Below are positions 16,758 to 25,776 of a stretch of 64,000 bases of DNA, piece by piece. Source of the stretch: Defluviicoccus sp. (GTDB lineage Bacteria > Pseudomonadota > Alphaproteobacteria > Rhodospirillales > Defluviicoccaceae). The notes under the pieces were generated by a model. The model had not been told where the DNA came from. It worked only from the letters and a program-made list of their open reading frames with translations, and searched no databases. The translations under genes were made by a program, and so were the position numbers. How positions within the stretch are numbered: position 1 is the first letter of the stretch; the number at the start of each line of letters is the position of its first letter. The stretch is taken from assembly GCA_029624735.1 (NCBI GenBank), contig JARSSM010000015.1, positions 1-64,000 on the forward strand, in the 5' to 3' direction.

Positions 16758-17039
16758 ATGGCGGAGACCAAAACCTTTACCGGCATCACGCCGGACGTGT
16801 GGGAGCGCCTCAAGGCCTACGGGCGGGATGCGCACGGCACCCAGTTCGAGCCGGAGGATGGGCCCAGCGGCGTCGCCACCACGCGCACGCCGGTGGGCGA
16901 GATCGCCATCCGCTACGATTACGACGAGGCCGCGTCGCGCTTGTGCTACACGCTTGAGCGCAAGCCGTTCTTCGTCATGGGCTGGCAGATCTGGGGTGGC
17001 ATCGAGGCGACGCTCGACCGCTGCCGCAGCTGCGGCTGA
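16758..17039 (+). CDS. Conserved hypothetical small protein
   Basis: The 93-residue product starts at an ATG with GAGAGGAAC upstream. It is a single compact domain with predicted alternating strands (TRTPVGEIAIRYDYDEAASRLCYTLERKP) and a tryptophan-rich end (GWQIWGGIEATLDRC). No signal peptide or membrane segment is seen. I do not recognise the family. It lies between hicBA and the convergent KdpE-like gene and could belong to either region. Confidence 0.5.
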   Translation: MAETKTFTGITPDVWERLKAYGRDAHGTQFEPEDGPSGVATTRTPVGEIAIRYDYDEAASRLCYTLERKPFFVMGWQIWGGIEATLDRCRSCG

Positions 17040-17197
17040 AGCGCCCCGCGCTCTTAAGCAGCCTGCGCCGGTTCCGGCTCCCCGGAGAGCGCATGCGCAG
17101 CCGCATGCCCCTGGAGATGCCCTCTTGAACGAGGGAGCGCTGGTGTTCTGATCACGGCCGGTTGCTATCCGCGTACCCGTCGGACTGCGCCCGCGCG

Positions 17198-17884
17198 CTA
17201 ATCGGCTTCGCTCAGGCGGTAACCGACACCGGTTTCGGTCAGAATATAACGTGGATCCTGCGGCTCAGGTTCGATCTTTTGACGCAACTGCTTGATGTAA
17301 ACCCGCAAATATTGGACATCGCTCGGTGTCTCCCACACTTGGCGCATGATAAATTGGTGGGTCAAGACCTTGCCTGCATGGGCAACCAGCAGGCTTAGGA
17401 TAAGATATTCCTTCCGCGACAGCTTGACCTCTTCGCCGCGCACGCGAACGGTGCGGCGGACGAGATCGACGCTCAGAATGCCGTTACGATAGACGGAGCT
17501 GGCACCTTGCTGCTGAAAGCGGTGGCGCAGCGCGGTGCGGATTCGGGCGATCAGTTCCTCCATGCCGAATGGCTTGGTGACGTAATCGTCGGCGCCAAGA
17601 TTGAGCGCCGAGACCTTCGCCTGCTCGTTGCTGCGGCTTGAGAGCACGATAATCGGCACGGTGGAATGGCTCCGGACGCTGCGGATGATGTCGAGGCCGT
17701 CCGCATCGGGCAGTCCGAGGTCGAGGAGAACCACGTCGGGCGGGTTGCCCTGCAGCCGCTCAAGTGCTTCGGCGCCGGTCTCCGCCTCCAGGATGCGGAA
17801 CCCCTGGGCGAAAAGGCTGGTGCGCAGGAACCGCCGGATCGGCGGTTCGTCGTCGACAACGAGGACTGCCACCGCCTCAGTCAT
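17198..17884 (-). CDS. KdpE-like response regulator (OmpR family)
   Basis: The 228-residue regulator has a receiver domain (phospho-acceptor Asp55 in VVLLDLGLPD, acidic pair DDE near 11-13, and Lys in YVTKPFG). A winged-helix DNA-binding domain follows (about 130-225, ending ILTETGVGYRLSEAD), which closely follows KdpE. The receiver looks fully phosphorylatable. The start overlaps the sensor stop by 8 bases, so the two are coupled. Kdp potassium-pump genes are not nearby; the operon instead carries a sodium-pump decarboxylase subunit. Because the partner kinase lacks its histidine, phosphate may come from elsewhere or the regulator may act unphosphorylated. Confidence 0.88.
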   Translation of the reverse strand: MTEAVAVLVVDDEPPIRRFLRTSLFAQGFRILEAETGAEALERLQGNPPDVVLLDLGLPDADGLDIIRSVRSHSTVPIIVLSSRSNEQAKVSALNLGADDYVTKPFGMEELIARIRTALRHRFQQQGASSVYRNGILSVDLVRRTVRVRGEEVKLSRKEYLILSLLVAHAGKVLTHQFIMRQVWETPSDVQYLRVYIKQLRQKIEPEPQDPRYILTETGVGYRLSEAD

Positions 17885-19460
17885 CGTCGTCACAAGCGGT
17901 TGCCGGCAGGGACAGTGGTTCCGGGGGCTCTGGGAAAGCAATGATGAAGACCGCTCCCGAATGGTCCGTACGATTGCCGGCATGAATCCGACCCCCCATC
18001 GCCTCGACAAAGCCGCGGCAGATCGCAAGTCCCAGCCCGGTTCCGGCGCGCTGCCGACGACCGCGGTCGGAGCGGTAGAACTTCTCAAAGATCCGTTGGA
18101 GGTCCTGCGGCAGAATGCCGGGTCCTTCGTCCGTCACCTTGATTATGATCCGGTCGTGCTGACGCCCCGCCTCAATCTCGACCGTCGATCCGGGTGGGGC
18201 GTACTTTGCCGCATTATCAAGCAGATTGAACAGGACCTGCTCGAGAAGAACGCCGTCGATGGCAAGCATTGGCAGTTCGGGGGCTATCCGCAGACTTAAC
18301 CGATGGTCGCCGAGAACTCGGCGCGCCCGTCTCGCTGCGGCACCGATCACCTCCTCAATGTCGGTAGCCTCCTGGCGAACTTCGAGAGTGCTGGACTCGA
18401 TGCGGGTGATGTCGAGGAGGTTGGCGACGAAGCGATTCATCCGCTCCGCCTCCTCGCGGATCGTCTCGGCGAGTTCGTCACGCTCCTGTTGCTGGTAGTA
18501 CGAGCTGTATGAGGCGAGACTCGTGGCCGCGCCCAGGATCGAAGCCAGCGGTGTCTTCAAGTCGCGCGAGATCGCCGAAAGCATGGCCGAGCGGAGCCTT
18601 TCCGTCTCAGCCGCTACCCGCGCCCGGTGGACCTCGGTAACCAGCGTCAATCGCTGAATGGCCAGCGCTACCTGGTCAGCGATCGCCTCAACGAACCGCA
18701 GGTCCTCACGCGACAGGCTTGCCGGTTGTCCATCCTGACCGACGCCCACGACGCCCAGGATAGAGTTCGCCGCCCGCAGGGGCAGGAACAGATAGTGACA
18801 CGATGCAGACTCCGCAGCGGGGGCGGACTCTTGGCGCCGCCAGCAGTGTTCTGCCTGCTCAAGATCGACCTCACCCAGGAACTCGATCGGTGGCATGGCG
18901 CTTCGCAACGCCAGGACGTCCCGTTCGGCGAGGAGCACGATTGCATTGAGGCCTAGAGCCTCGTGGATCTGCCGGGCCGTGAGGCTAAGGAGATCGGCGA
19001 GATCGTCGACGCTCGTGAGCCGCCCGGCGAAGATATAAAGCTTGTTCGTTACCGTCGCGCGCTGTTCGGCGAGGCGGGCATTGGCACGAGCGCGGGAGGC
19101 AAACCGACCGACAAGGATTGCCACTCCTATGAACACCAGCACGGCTACGACGTTCTCCGGATCGTGGACGCGAAGGTCGTGGATTGGCGGAAAAAAGAAG
19201 AAGTTCAGCGATGCCACGCTCAACGCGCAGGCGAAGAGAGCCGGCAACTCTCCCCAACGCAAAGCGGCGAGAACGACAGAGGTAAGAAACACCAGCGCAA
19301 CGTTTGCGACGAAAAGGTAGGTATCGATGAGCAACGCCAAGAGAAGTGCGAGCGCCGTCATTCCGCTCGCGCCGAGGTAAGGCGCCAGCCGTGTCAAGGG
19401 CTGCGCCTCCATGCGCTTGGGACGAGGGTGCGGCTCCGATGCTCCGAGCGGATCGTGCAT
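17877..19460 (-). CDS. KdpD-like sensor protein without phospho-acceptor histidine
   Basis: The 527-residue protein resembles the C-terminal part of KdpD: four membrane helices of DUF4118 (about 25-120), a GAF domain (about 150-275), a dimerisation/HisKA domain (285-350) and an ATPase domain with N box NLLDNAAKY (412-420), DEGPG (444-448) and GTGLGLAI (473-480). The N-terminal KdpD/Usp region is absent. The H box reads SAISRDLKTPL where kinases have S-H-D-L: residue 299 is Arg (codon at 18564-18566) in place of the phospho-accepting His. ATP binding looks intact. It may act as a phosphatase or sequestering sensor, or be a recent loss-of-function. ATG 19412 is an alternative start. Confidence 0.85.
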   Translation of the reverse strand: MHDPLGASEPHPRPKRMEAQPLTRLAPYLGASGMTALALLLALLIDTYLFVANVALVFLTSVVLAALRWGELPALFACALSVASLNFFFFPPIHDLRVHDPENVVAVLVFIGVAILVGRFASRARANARLAEQRATVTNKLYIFAGRLTSVDDLADLLSLTARQIHEALGLNAIVLLAERDVLALRSAMPPIEFLGEVDLEQAEHCWRRQESAPAAESASCHYLFLPLRAANSILGVVGVGQDGQPASLSREDLRFVEAIADQVALAIQRLTLVTEVHRARVAAETERLRSAMLSAISRDLKTPLASILGAATSLASYSSYYQQQERDELAETIREEAERMNRFVANLLDITRIESSTLEVRQEATDIEEVIGAAARRARRVLGDHRLSLRIAPELPMLAIDGVLLEQVLFNLLDNAAKYAPPGSTVEIEAGRQHDRIIIKVTDEGPGILPQDLQRIFEKFYRSDRGRRQRAGTGLGLAICRGFVEAMGGRIHAGNRTDHSGAVFIIAFPEPPEPLSLPATACDDDD

Positions 19461-19588
19461 GGACCTGAGGAGAACTCCAAGACCCTTTCTAACACAAGCA
19501 GCAGCCACACATGATCGCGGAATGATTAGGGGAGGGCGGGCGCGCAGGAAGCCCACCCGTCCGAGTGCAGGGACCATAAACACCGCTT

Positions 19589-20719
19589 CTACTGTGCGCC
19601 CAACAGCGCCAGCAAGATGCCACCCGAAATTGCTGTTCCGAACACGCCGGCTAGGTTTGGCCCCATCGCGTGGTAGATCAGGAAATTGTTCGGATTGGCC
19701 TTGTTGGCGACCACGTGGGAAACGCGCGCGGCGATGGGTACCGAGGCGATCCCCGCCGAACCAAGCAGCGGGTTGATCTTCTCCTTCATGAATACATTCA
19801 TAACCTTCGCCGTCAATACCCCAGAGCCCGTTCCGAAGACGAACGCGACGAGGCCGAGGAAGACGATCAGCAACGTATTGAATGTAACGAATGTATCGGC
19901 GTTCATCGTCGAGCCGATGGCGAGGGTGAGTGTAATGGTGATGACGTTCATCAGGCCGCCAGCTGCGGTACGTGCCAGGCGGTCAACCATCAGTACCTCC
20001 TTCAGCAAGTTGCCGAGCATCAACATGGTGATAAGCGGTGCGACACCGGGAAAGAACATGTTGACGATGATCGCGATGATGATCGGAAACACGATCTTCT
20101 CAAGTCGCGTCACCTTCCGGACCGGTGGCATGCCCATCTCGCGTTCCGTCTTCGTCGTCAGCAACTTCATGACGGGTGGCTGGATCAGCGGCATCAACGC
20201 CATGTACGAGTAGGCAGCGACCGAGATTTGCGGCAGAAGGTGCGGCGCCAGTTTCATCGTCACGAAAATCGCCATCGGGCCATCGGCACCGCCAATGATG
20301 CCGATCGCACCCGCCTCGTTAAGCGTGAAACCGATCGCCTTCGCGCCGATGAGGGCGACAAAAATGCCAAGATGGGCCCCCGCGCCAAGGATCACCAGCT
20401 TGGGGTTGGCGATCATCGGACCGAAGTCGGTCATCGCACCGACGCCAAGGAAGATCAGGGGCGGGATGATCAACAACTGGACACCCTGATAAGCGTAATT
20501 GAATAGGCCCCCCTCCAGGATAAGATCTGAACCTGGAACGTTTGAGGTTATGCAGGCAAATCCGATGCCAACCAGAAGGAATGGCTCATATTTCTTGGCG
20601 ATTGCAAGATATATCATCACGCAACCGACGATAATCATTACAGCGTTGCCCCACCAGAATTTGGCTGCGCCCGTCTGGTCAAGCAATGCCTGAAGAAATA
20701 CTAACGCTTGGTTCCACAT
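19589..20719 (-). CDS. Sodium-translocating decarboxylase beta subunit (OadB/GcdB/MmdB family)
   Basis: The 376-residue integral membrane protein matches the beta subunit of biotin-dependent sodium pumps, which decarboxylates carboxybiotin and exports Na+. About nine membrane helices are visible. Hallmarks include NPKLVILGAGAHLGIF (about 100-115), the GAIGIIGGADGPMAIF segment with the conserved acidic pump residue (about 130-145), and the C-terminal SAGIASVPIAARVSH and NFLIYHAMGPNLAGVFG stretches. ATG 20719 has AAGGGAGGAACG just upstream. No carboxyltransferase alpha, biotin carrier or usual gamma subunit is next to it. Its operon partners are a 52-residue membrane peptide and a KdpDE-like pair. 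Confidence 0.93.
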   Translation of the reverse strand: MWNQALVFLQALLDQTGAAKFWWGNAVMIIVGCVMIYLAIAKKYEPFLLVGIGFACITSNVPGSDLILEGGLFNYAYQGVQLLIIPPLIFLGVGAMTDFGPMIANPKLVILGAGAHLGIFVALIGAKAIGFTLNEAGAIGIIGGADGPMAIFVTMKLAPHLLPQISVAAYSYMALMPLIQPPVMKLLTTKTEREMGMPPVRKVTRLEKIVFPIIIAIIVNMFFPGVAPLITMLMLGNLLKEVLMVDRLARTAAGGLMNVITITLTLAIGSTMNADTFVTFNTLLIVFLGLVAFVFGTGSGVLTAKVMNVFMKEKINPLLGSAGIASVPIAARVSHVVANKANPNNFLIYHAMGPNLAGVFGTAISGGILLALLGAQ

Positions 20720-20744
20720 GCTGGCGTTCCTCCCTTTCCGTCTC

Positions 20745-20903
20745 TCAGTGACCACTCTTGAGATCTTCATCGGAGATCTCGCAGAGACGATTGAGATAGG
20801 GGAAGCACGCCAGCACAATGCCGATGCCGCCGATGATGATGAAACTCAAGAAGAAGTCGATGGCGCTAAGGATGATTGCGCCGTCCAGCGTGTCAGGTAT
20901 CAT
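20745..20903 (-). CDS. 52-residue single-helix membrane protein before the sodium-pump gene
   Basis: The frame MIPDTLDGAIILSAIDFFLS continues with a hydrophobic run to about residue 34 (FIIIGGIGIVLACF) and ends in a charged tail (EISDEDLKSGH). One membrane helix with a cytoplasmic acidic tail is predicted. It stops 25 bases before the decarboxylase beta-subunit start. OadG/GcdC gamma or delta subunits are also small single-helix proteins that stabilise the beta subunit, so a structural subunit role is a reasonable inference, although no sequence match to them is evident. Confidence 0.6.
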   Translation of the reverse strand: MIPDTLDGAIILSAIDFFLSFIIIGGIGIVLACFPYLNRLCEISDEDLKSGH

Positions 20904-21392
20904 GAGGAAACCTTAGCCTATTCCCAGATCCGGCGTCTGCACGGGCAACCAATACGTCGCCAACATGAGTTTTTCATATCGGCTGGGCAGGCGGTGCGGA
21001 TCAGCTCTCCACGTGGAGTGCTGAAATGATGCAGACTGATCTCACGGCGGCAAGGAATCGAAGATACAGCATATAAATGCAAGCTGGCGCGCTCGACCAA
21101 CTTATAGTATCTTCATATAAATATCTCGATAAAGATTATCAGTATCGAAGTAGACGCCAATATAATACCAAGTCAACGGAAATAAAAAGAGTTCCTTGTA
21201 GCGCATATCAACAGGCGCGAGAAGTGCTTTCTCGGAAGTTCTGGTATGCGCTAAGCGGGCACCAGTTCGAACAGTCACGCCGTGACGTGGCTCCGTCACT
21301 GACATTGTAGGCGGTGCCGACGCGCTCCCGCACGGGAGCGGTGTGACGACGGCAGCAGCAGGCGCCGGGGTTCTGCCGGGGCGCGGCTTTGG
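20904..21392. other. AT-rich control region upstream of the sodium-pump operon
   Basis: This 489-base gap separates the 52-residue gene from the CBS gene, both on the minus strand. Bases 21050-21200 are unusually AT-rich for this genome and contain several possible -10 hexamers, so the operon promoter is probably there. A compact hairpin, CGCTCCCG (21323-21330) and CGGGAGCG (21333-21340), follows the CBS gene and may end its transcript. No coding frame here looks real. Confidence 0.45.
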
Positions 21393-21926
21393 TCAGGCGG
21401 AAACCCGCTGCGGTGTTGTGCTGTTGACCATTGCATTGACCGTGGTCACCACGTCGCTGAGCCGGAGAATCCCGACGATCTGATCCCCGCGCGTGACCAG
21501 GAGGGAGAGATGCCGGCCACGGATCAGCCGGTGAACGGCCAAGTCCAACGGCGCCCTTTCGTCGATCGTTTCGAACTTGGGACTCTTGCGCATGAGGTCT
21601 CTGACCTTGATCTCACGCGCCCGTGCGGCGATCTCAGGCCGCAACCAATGGCTCCACAGGACGCGATCGTCGACAGCGCCATAGGGATCGAGCGGCGGCT
21701 CGAAGGTTGGGGTCAATCCAGACAGCAGGTCCCATATCGAAAGCTTGCCGATGATCTGGCCGTCCGATGCCTTGACCAGTATGCCGCGGTCGCGGGGCCG
21801 TGATGGTCGTGCTACGGACCCGACCATCGCGCGTACAAGCGCATTCAGGGCATCGGCAAGCGTGTCCTGCGGCGACACATGCGTATAGTCTTCGAGGGAA
21901 ATGGCCAAGTCTGCGACGCTCGTCAT
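21393..21926 (-). CDS. Tandem CBS-domain protein
   Basis: The 177-residue protein consists of two CBS motifs. The first is about residues 10-80 (DTLADALNALVRAMVG through DGQIIGKLSIWDLLSG), the second about 105-170 (IKVRDLMRKSPKFETIDERAPLD, then GDQIVGILRLSDVVTTV). Such stand-alone pairs bind adenine nucleotides and tune partner transporters or enzymes. There is no catalytic domain. It lies upstream of the sodium-pump operon on the same strand, across a 489-base gap, so joint function is possible but not shown. Confidence 0.85.
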   Translation of the reverse strand: MTSVADLAISLEDYTHVSPQDTLADALNALVRAMVGSVARPSRPRDRGILVKASDGQIIGKLSIWDLLSGLTPTFEPPLDPYGAVDDRVLWSHWLRPEIAARAREIKVRDLMRKSPKFETIDERAPLDLAVHRLIRGRHLSLLVTRGDQIVGILRLSDVVTTVNAMVNSTTPQRVSA

Positions 21927-22100
21927 CTTCTCGCTGCCTCCTCTAGCGCACGGCGGCTGGCCGCCACTCGTATTCTATTACTATCGGAGCGCAAGAAGTC
22001 AGCAATATTGCGCCAAACCTCCCAGCCGTTGCGCAACATATTGCCGTTGCAGGAAATATTTCGCCGTTGGGTGCGCCAGCGTCGCTGTGCGCCAGCACTC

Positions 22101-23459
22101 TTAAGCAGCTTCCGCCCGTTCGGGCTTCCAGGCCAGTGCGTGCGCAACCAAGGCCACGTCGCGGGCGGCGGCCGCGATCGAGGCACCTTCGATGGCAGCA
22201 AGCGAGATGCCAGGAGACTCACTCACGTGCGGCTCGGCGGTCAGGCGCTCAGCCACCGCGCGCAGCAGCAGCATCCGGCCGGCCGGCGTGAAGAAGCTGC
22301 CGTTGAACTGACAGCGCGCCATCACCTGGGCGCGGAAGGCGCGGTAGAAGAGGGGATCCGGTGCCTTGGGTGTGCGCCAGAAGGTGGCAAGCGGCTGCGG
22401 ATCGGCCAGGCCGTCAACGGCATAGACGGCGCTGCCCAGCACGTGGGTTGGCCTTGAGTGGTGGATCGCCTGCAGTCCGGCGGTGGAGTTGACGGTGACG
22501 ACGCCCTTGGCGCAGCGCAGGAGCGTCGGCAGATGGCCGCCTTCGACGAAGGCGACGCGCGCCGCGACGCCGTGCCGGCTGGCAACGTCCGCGGCCAGGC
22601 GGCGATAGTCGGTCACGCCGGCATCGAGCGGGTGGTTCTTGATCAGCAGCCGGTCGGTCGCGGCTGCGTGGCGGGCGAACGATCCGACGACGTGTTCGAT
22701 GACGTCTGCCATGCTGGCAAACGGCGAATGGATGCGGATTTGGGCGTCGCTGTCGAGTTGCAGCGGCAACAAGAACATCGACCGCGGGTCGGTCAGCAGC
22801 GCCTCGATCGCGCGCCGTTCGCGCTTGGCCGCGCGCCGTCTGGTTACTGCGCGGCGCACCCAGGCGCTCAACTCCCGCCACGGTGACTCCGGCCGGTGAG
22901 TGCGGTAGTGCCGGAACAGCCAGCCGGTGGCTGCCTGGGCCACGTAGTAGCGCACGCACAGCCGCGCCATCGCCCCGGTCGTCCGGCCGACGGCAACCGA
23001 CTCCGGGATAACGATGCTGGCTGCGCCATCCGCTTGCTCTGCCGCCGCAGCAGCATCGCGCGCAACGGCCGGAGCGATTTCCTGCGCCAGCCGCGAATGG
23101 CCGTTGACGGCGTCGCGTTCAAGCGTGACCCAGTCGGGCCGGAAGTAGCCTTCCTCGAAGACGTGAATGCGAACCCCAAGCGGGCGCAGGAGTTCGATTG
23201 CGGCGCGGTGCAGCGGCCGGCAATCGCCGTAAAGAACAAGATCGCTGATCCGCCGTTCCGTCGCCAGCGCGCCGAGCCAGCCTGGCCATGCCTCCGCGTG
23301 CCTGCGGAACAGGACTGTCTCCCGACCCGGCCAGTCGAGGAGATCGCCGCCGTTGAAGGCGACGCGGGTGACGTCATGGCCTTTCTCGGCGAGCGCGCGG
23401 CCGAGGGCGCAAAAGAACGGGCCGTGCGGCCCCTGCAGGAACAGGAAGCTTTGCTTCAT
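22101..23459 (-). CDS. kpsS: KpsS-like capsule polysaccharide beta-Kdo transferase
   Basis: The 452-residue protein matches the KpsS/LipB family that starts the poly-Kdo linker on the phospholipid anchor of ABC-exported capsules. Recognisable parts are the start FLFLQGPHGPFFCALGRAL, the segment RIHVFEEGYFRPDWVTLE (about 105-120) with conserved acidic and aromatic residues, IRIHSPFASMADVIEHVV, and KGVVTVNSTAGLQAIHH, the sugar-nucleotide binding loop. It acts on the cytoplasmic face of the inner membrane. ATG 23459 was chosen because an upstream extension would run into kpsC; the gap to kpsC is 5 bases, so the two are one transcript. Confidence 0.92.
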   Translation of the reverse strand: MKQSFLFLQGPHGPFFCALGRALAEKGHDVTRVAFNGGDLLDWPGRETVLFRRHAEAWPGWLGALATERRISDLVLYGDCRPLHRAAIELLRPLGVRIHVFEEGYFRPDWVTLERDAVNGHSRLAQEIAPAVARDAAAAAEQADGAASIVIPESVAVGRTTGAMARLCVRYYVAQAATGWLFRHYRTHRPESPWRELSAWVRRAVTRRRAAKRERRAIEALLTDPRSMFLLPLQLDSDAQIRIHSPFASMADVIEHVVGSFARHAAATDRLLIKNHPLDAGVTDYRRLAADVASRHGVAARVAFVEGGHLPTLLRCAKGVVTVNSTAGLQAIHHSRPTHVLGSAVYAVDGLADPQPLATFWRTPKAPDPLFYRAFRAQVMARCQFNGSFFTPAGRMLLLRAVAERLTAEPHVSESPGISLAAIEGASIAAAARDVALVAHALAWKPERAEAA

Positions 23460-23464
23460 CGGGA

Positions 23465-25543
23465 TTACCGCGCGTTGGCGGTGCTGAAGGGAAGGCCGAG
23501 CGATGCGGTGAGCCGGCGCGCGCGGGCGAGCAATGCCCAGGCGGAGCGTGAGCGTCGGTGCTGACCCAGGCGATCGATGACGGTCTCGACCCGGCACGGG
23601 CGGCCCGTCACCGGGTCGACGTAGGCGGGGTAGAGGATGAGGGTGGCTGCGACCAGTTCATCAAGGCTCGCCTGCCGTGTGCGCCGCTCGCAGCGCAAGC
23701 GATCGTCCGTCAATCCCCAGCCGGCGTAGAAGGGCAGGCCATAGGTCGTCACCGCCTTGCCGCGCAGGAGCGCCTCGAAGCCGGCGAGCGAACTGATCGT
23801 ATGCACAGCGTCGACCATCTCGATCAGGTCGAGGATGGAGGTGTCACGGATGACGGCATCGCACCACTGCCGCGCCACCGCTTCCGGTACGTGGCCGGCG
23901 CGCAGGCCGGTCTCGACGTCCGGGTGCGGCTTGAACAGGATACAGGCATCGGGCGCCGCCGCGCGGACTGCCGCCAGCAGTTGGGCGTTCGAGCGGATGT
24001 CGGCCGAGCCGCGGCGGATCGAGGCATCGTCTTCGACCTGGCCCGGCACCAGGATGCGCCGCCGCGGGTCCTGAGCGATGTCCGGCGGCAGGGCGAGCCG
24101 TTTGCCGACATTGTACTTGGTGACCTTGAGGCGGACGATCCGCTGGCGCAAGCGCCTTGCCCGTTCGATCGTCTGCTCCGGGATGTTGCCTTCGCTCAAG
24201 ATCCGCTCCAGGGCGGACGGCTGGCTGGGATCGTAATAGATGCCGCAGTTATCAAGGACGAGCGATTGCGGCTGCACCAACGTGCAGCCGAGGCCGACCG
24301 AGCGCAGGAAGCCGTCCTCCATCCGCCAGACAGGAATGTCGTGCCGGCTCGCCTCTTCGGCGCGGTCGGCCGCTTTGGCCGAGGCCCAAACCACCACCCG
24401 CGCCGGCCGGCCTTCCGTTTGGATCTGTTCGGCCGCGCCAAGAGCGCTTCGTGCGGAGCGGCGGAAGACGACCGGGCTGCCGCCGGGATGGGCGAGGAAG
24501 GAGCGTGCAAAGCCTCGTTTCCAGCGCGAAAAGCCGAGGCAGACGGTATCAGCGTGATTGCGGGCGTAGTGCCGGCGCAGATCCGCCAACAGATCGATTG
24601 TGTCCTCGATGCTGCACGGCTGCCCGGTGAACGGATCGACGTAGCGGGCATAGAGCAGGTAGGCAGCGGCAAAGATCTCGGTAACGGAACGCTGCTGCGT
24701 GCGCCGCGGGCAGGATTTCTGGTCCTGCGTCACGCCCCAGCCGGCGTAAAACGGCATCCCGAAACAACGCACCTTCGCGCCTGCCAGGAGCGCCTCAAAG
24801 CCGAGCTGGCTGGTCACCGTATAGACACCATCGACGACATCGAACAGCGACCACGGATTGACCGAGGCATCCAGCAGCAGGTGACCGCGCTGGCCCGCGA
24901 TCTCGGCGAGATAGCCGCGCTTCTTGCCCGCGATCACGTCCGGATGGGTCTTGATGATCAGCCGCGCGTCCGGCTCGTCCTGTTCGGCCGTTTTCAGCAT
25001 GGTGCGGAACGTCTCGGCATCGGCGAAACCGAGATTGACCGAGGCATCGCCGGCGGTCTGGTCAACGAGGAGGATGTTGCGCTTGTCGCGCGGGAAGAGC
25101 AGGCGAAGATCACGCTCGGGCGCGGCGTTGTACTTGCTGAGGCGGAACGTCCTGAGCGCTTCGCGGCAGCGCTCGGCGCGGGCGAGCAGTTCGCGCGTCT
25201 GCCAGCCGCCCTGCTCCAGGGTCTGTTCGAGCCACGAGGGCCGCGTCGCATCGTAGTAGATGCCGACCGGGTCAACGACCAGGCTCAACGGCGGATCGTC
25301 GTCAACGCCCAAGCCATAGGAGCGCAGGAAGCCGTCTTCGAGGGCGACGTAGGGAAGCCCGGCTTGCTGGGCGAGGCGGCGTGCGCGCCGGCTGGTCGGC
25401 TTCGCGCCCCAGCCGAGGATCGTCGTCTGATCGTCGCCCCTTGCGCTGGCGTCGAGCGTTGGCGCGAACCGGCTGAATTCGGTCAGGAACGCCGCAAGGT
25501 GCGGAAGACGCCGGATTCCACGTGACAGGACAACAGCTTGCAT
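23465..25543 (-). CDS. kpsC: KpsC-like dual beta-Kdo transferase
   Basis: KpsC elongates the poly-Kdo linker with alternating linkages using two glycosyltransferase modules. The 692-residue protein shows both: an N-terminal copy (YVALEDGFLRSYGLGVDDDPPLSLV, YNAAPERDL, VYTVTSQLGFEALL) and a C-terminal copy of the same pattern (WRMEDGFLRSVGLG, YNVGKRLALPPD, VHTISSLAGFEALL). Each module ends with an FYAGWG-type motif. It is full length. Together with kpsS and the export genes at 26.7-31.1 kb it makes a Kdo-linked capsule or similar surface glycan very likely. Confidence 0.95.
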   Translation of the reverse strand: MQAVVLSRGIRRLPHLAAFLTEFSRFAPTLDASARGDDQTTILGWGAKPTSRRARRLAQQAGLPYVALEDGFLRSYGLGVDDDPPLSLVVDPVGIYYDATRPSWLEQTLEQGGWQTRELLARAERCREALRTFRLSKYNAAPERDLRLLFPRDKRNILLVDQTAGDASVNLGFADAETFRTMLKTAEQDEPDARLIIKTHPDVIAGKKRGYLAEIAGQRGHLLLDASVNPWSLFDVVDGVYTVTSQLGFEALLAGAKVRCFGMPFYAGWGVTQDQKSCPRRTQQRSVTEIFAAAYLLYARYVDPFTGQPCSIEDTIDLLADLRRHYARNHADTVCLGFSRWKRGFARSFLAHPGGSPVVFRRSARSALGAAEQIQTEGRPARVVVWASAKAADRAEEASRHDIPVWRMEDGFLRSVGLGCTLVQPQSLVLDNCGIYYDPSQPSALERILSEGNIPEQTIERARRLRQRIVRLKVTKYNVGKRLALPPDIAQDPRRRILVPGQVEDDASIRRGSADIRSNAQLLAAVRAAAPDACILFKPHPDVETGLRAGHVPEAVARQWCDAVIRDTSILDLIEMVDAVHTISSLAGFEALLRGKAVTTYGLPFYAGWGLTDDRLRCERRTRQASLDELVAATLILYPAYVDPVTGRPCRVETVIDRLGQHRRSRSAWALLARARRLTASLGLPFSTANAR

Positions 25544-25776
25544 CGCATGCGCTCCCGCTCGAAGGACACCGGCAAACCTACCCTGTTCAGGTTAAATCAG
25601 CGCTAACGGCCGGCGCCGCCTGCGCGCTCTTTCAGGGTAGCTGGAGGCGCTCGCAATCATCGTCCCTGCAAGGGAAGACCAACGATGCCGAACAAAATCG
25701 ACTTGCCTGTTCCCGCGCGATCAGGAAACCTGGGCACTTGATTGAAAACGACGCGACCTCGTGGGAAGGGAATCCG

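Noticed and set aside
17162..17398. Plus-strand frame over the end of the KdpE-like gene
   Set aside because: It is antisense to the DNA-binding domain of the response regulator and has no support of its own.
20904..21392. Short frames in the AT-rich gap, such as one at 21077-21310
   Set aside because: They have no ribosome site, no domain and atypical composition; the stretch looks like a promoter region.
23558..25525. Long open frame (655 codons) on the plus strand opposite kpsC
   Set aside because: It is a mirror frame of a well-conserved KpsC on high-GC DNA, has no recognisable domain and is rich in Arg/Gly/Ala as expected of antisense frames.
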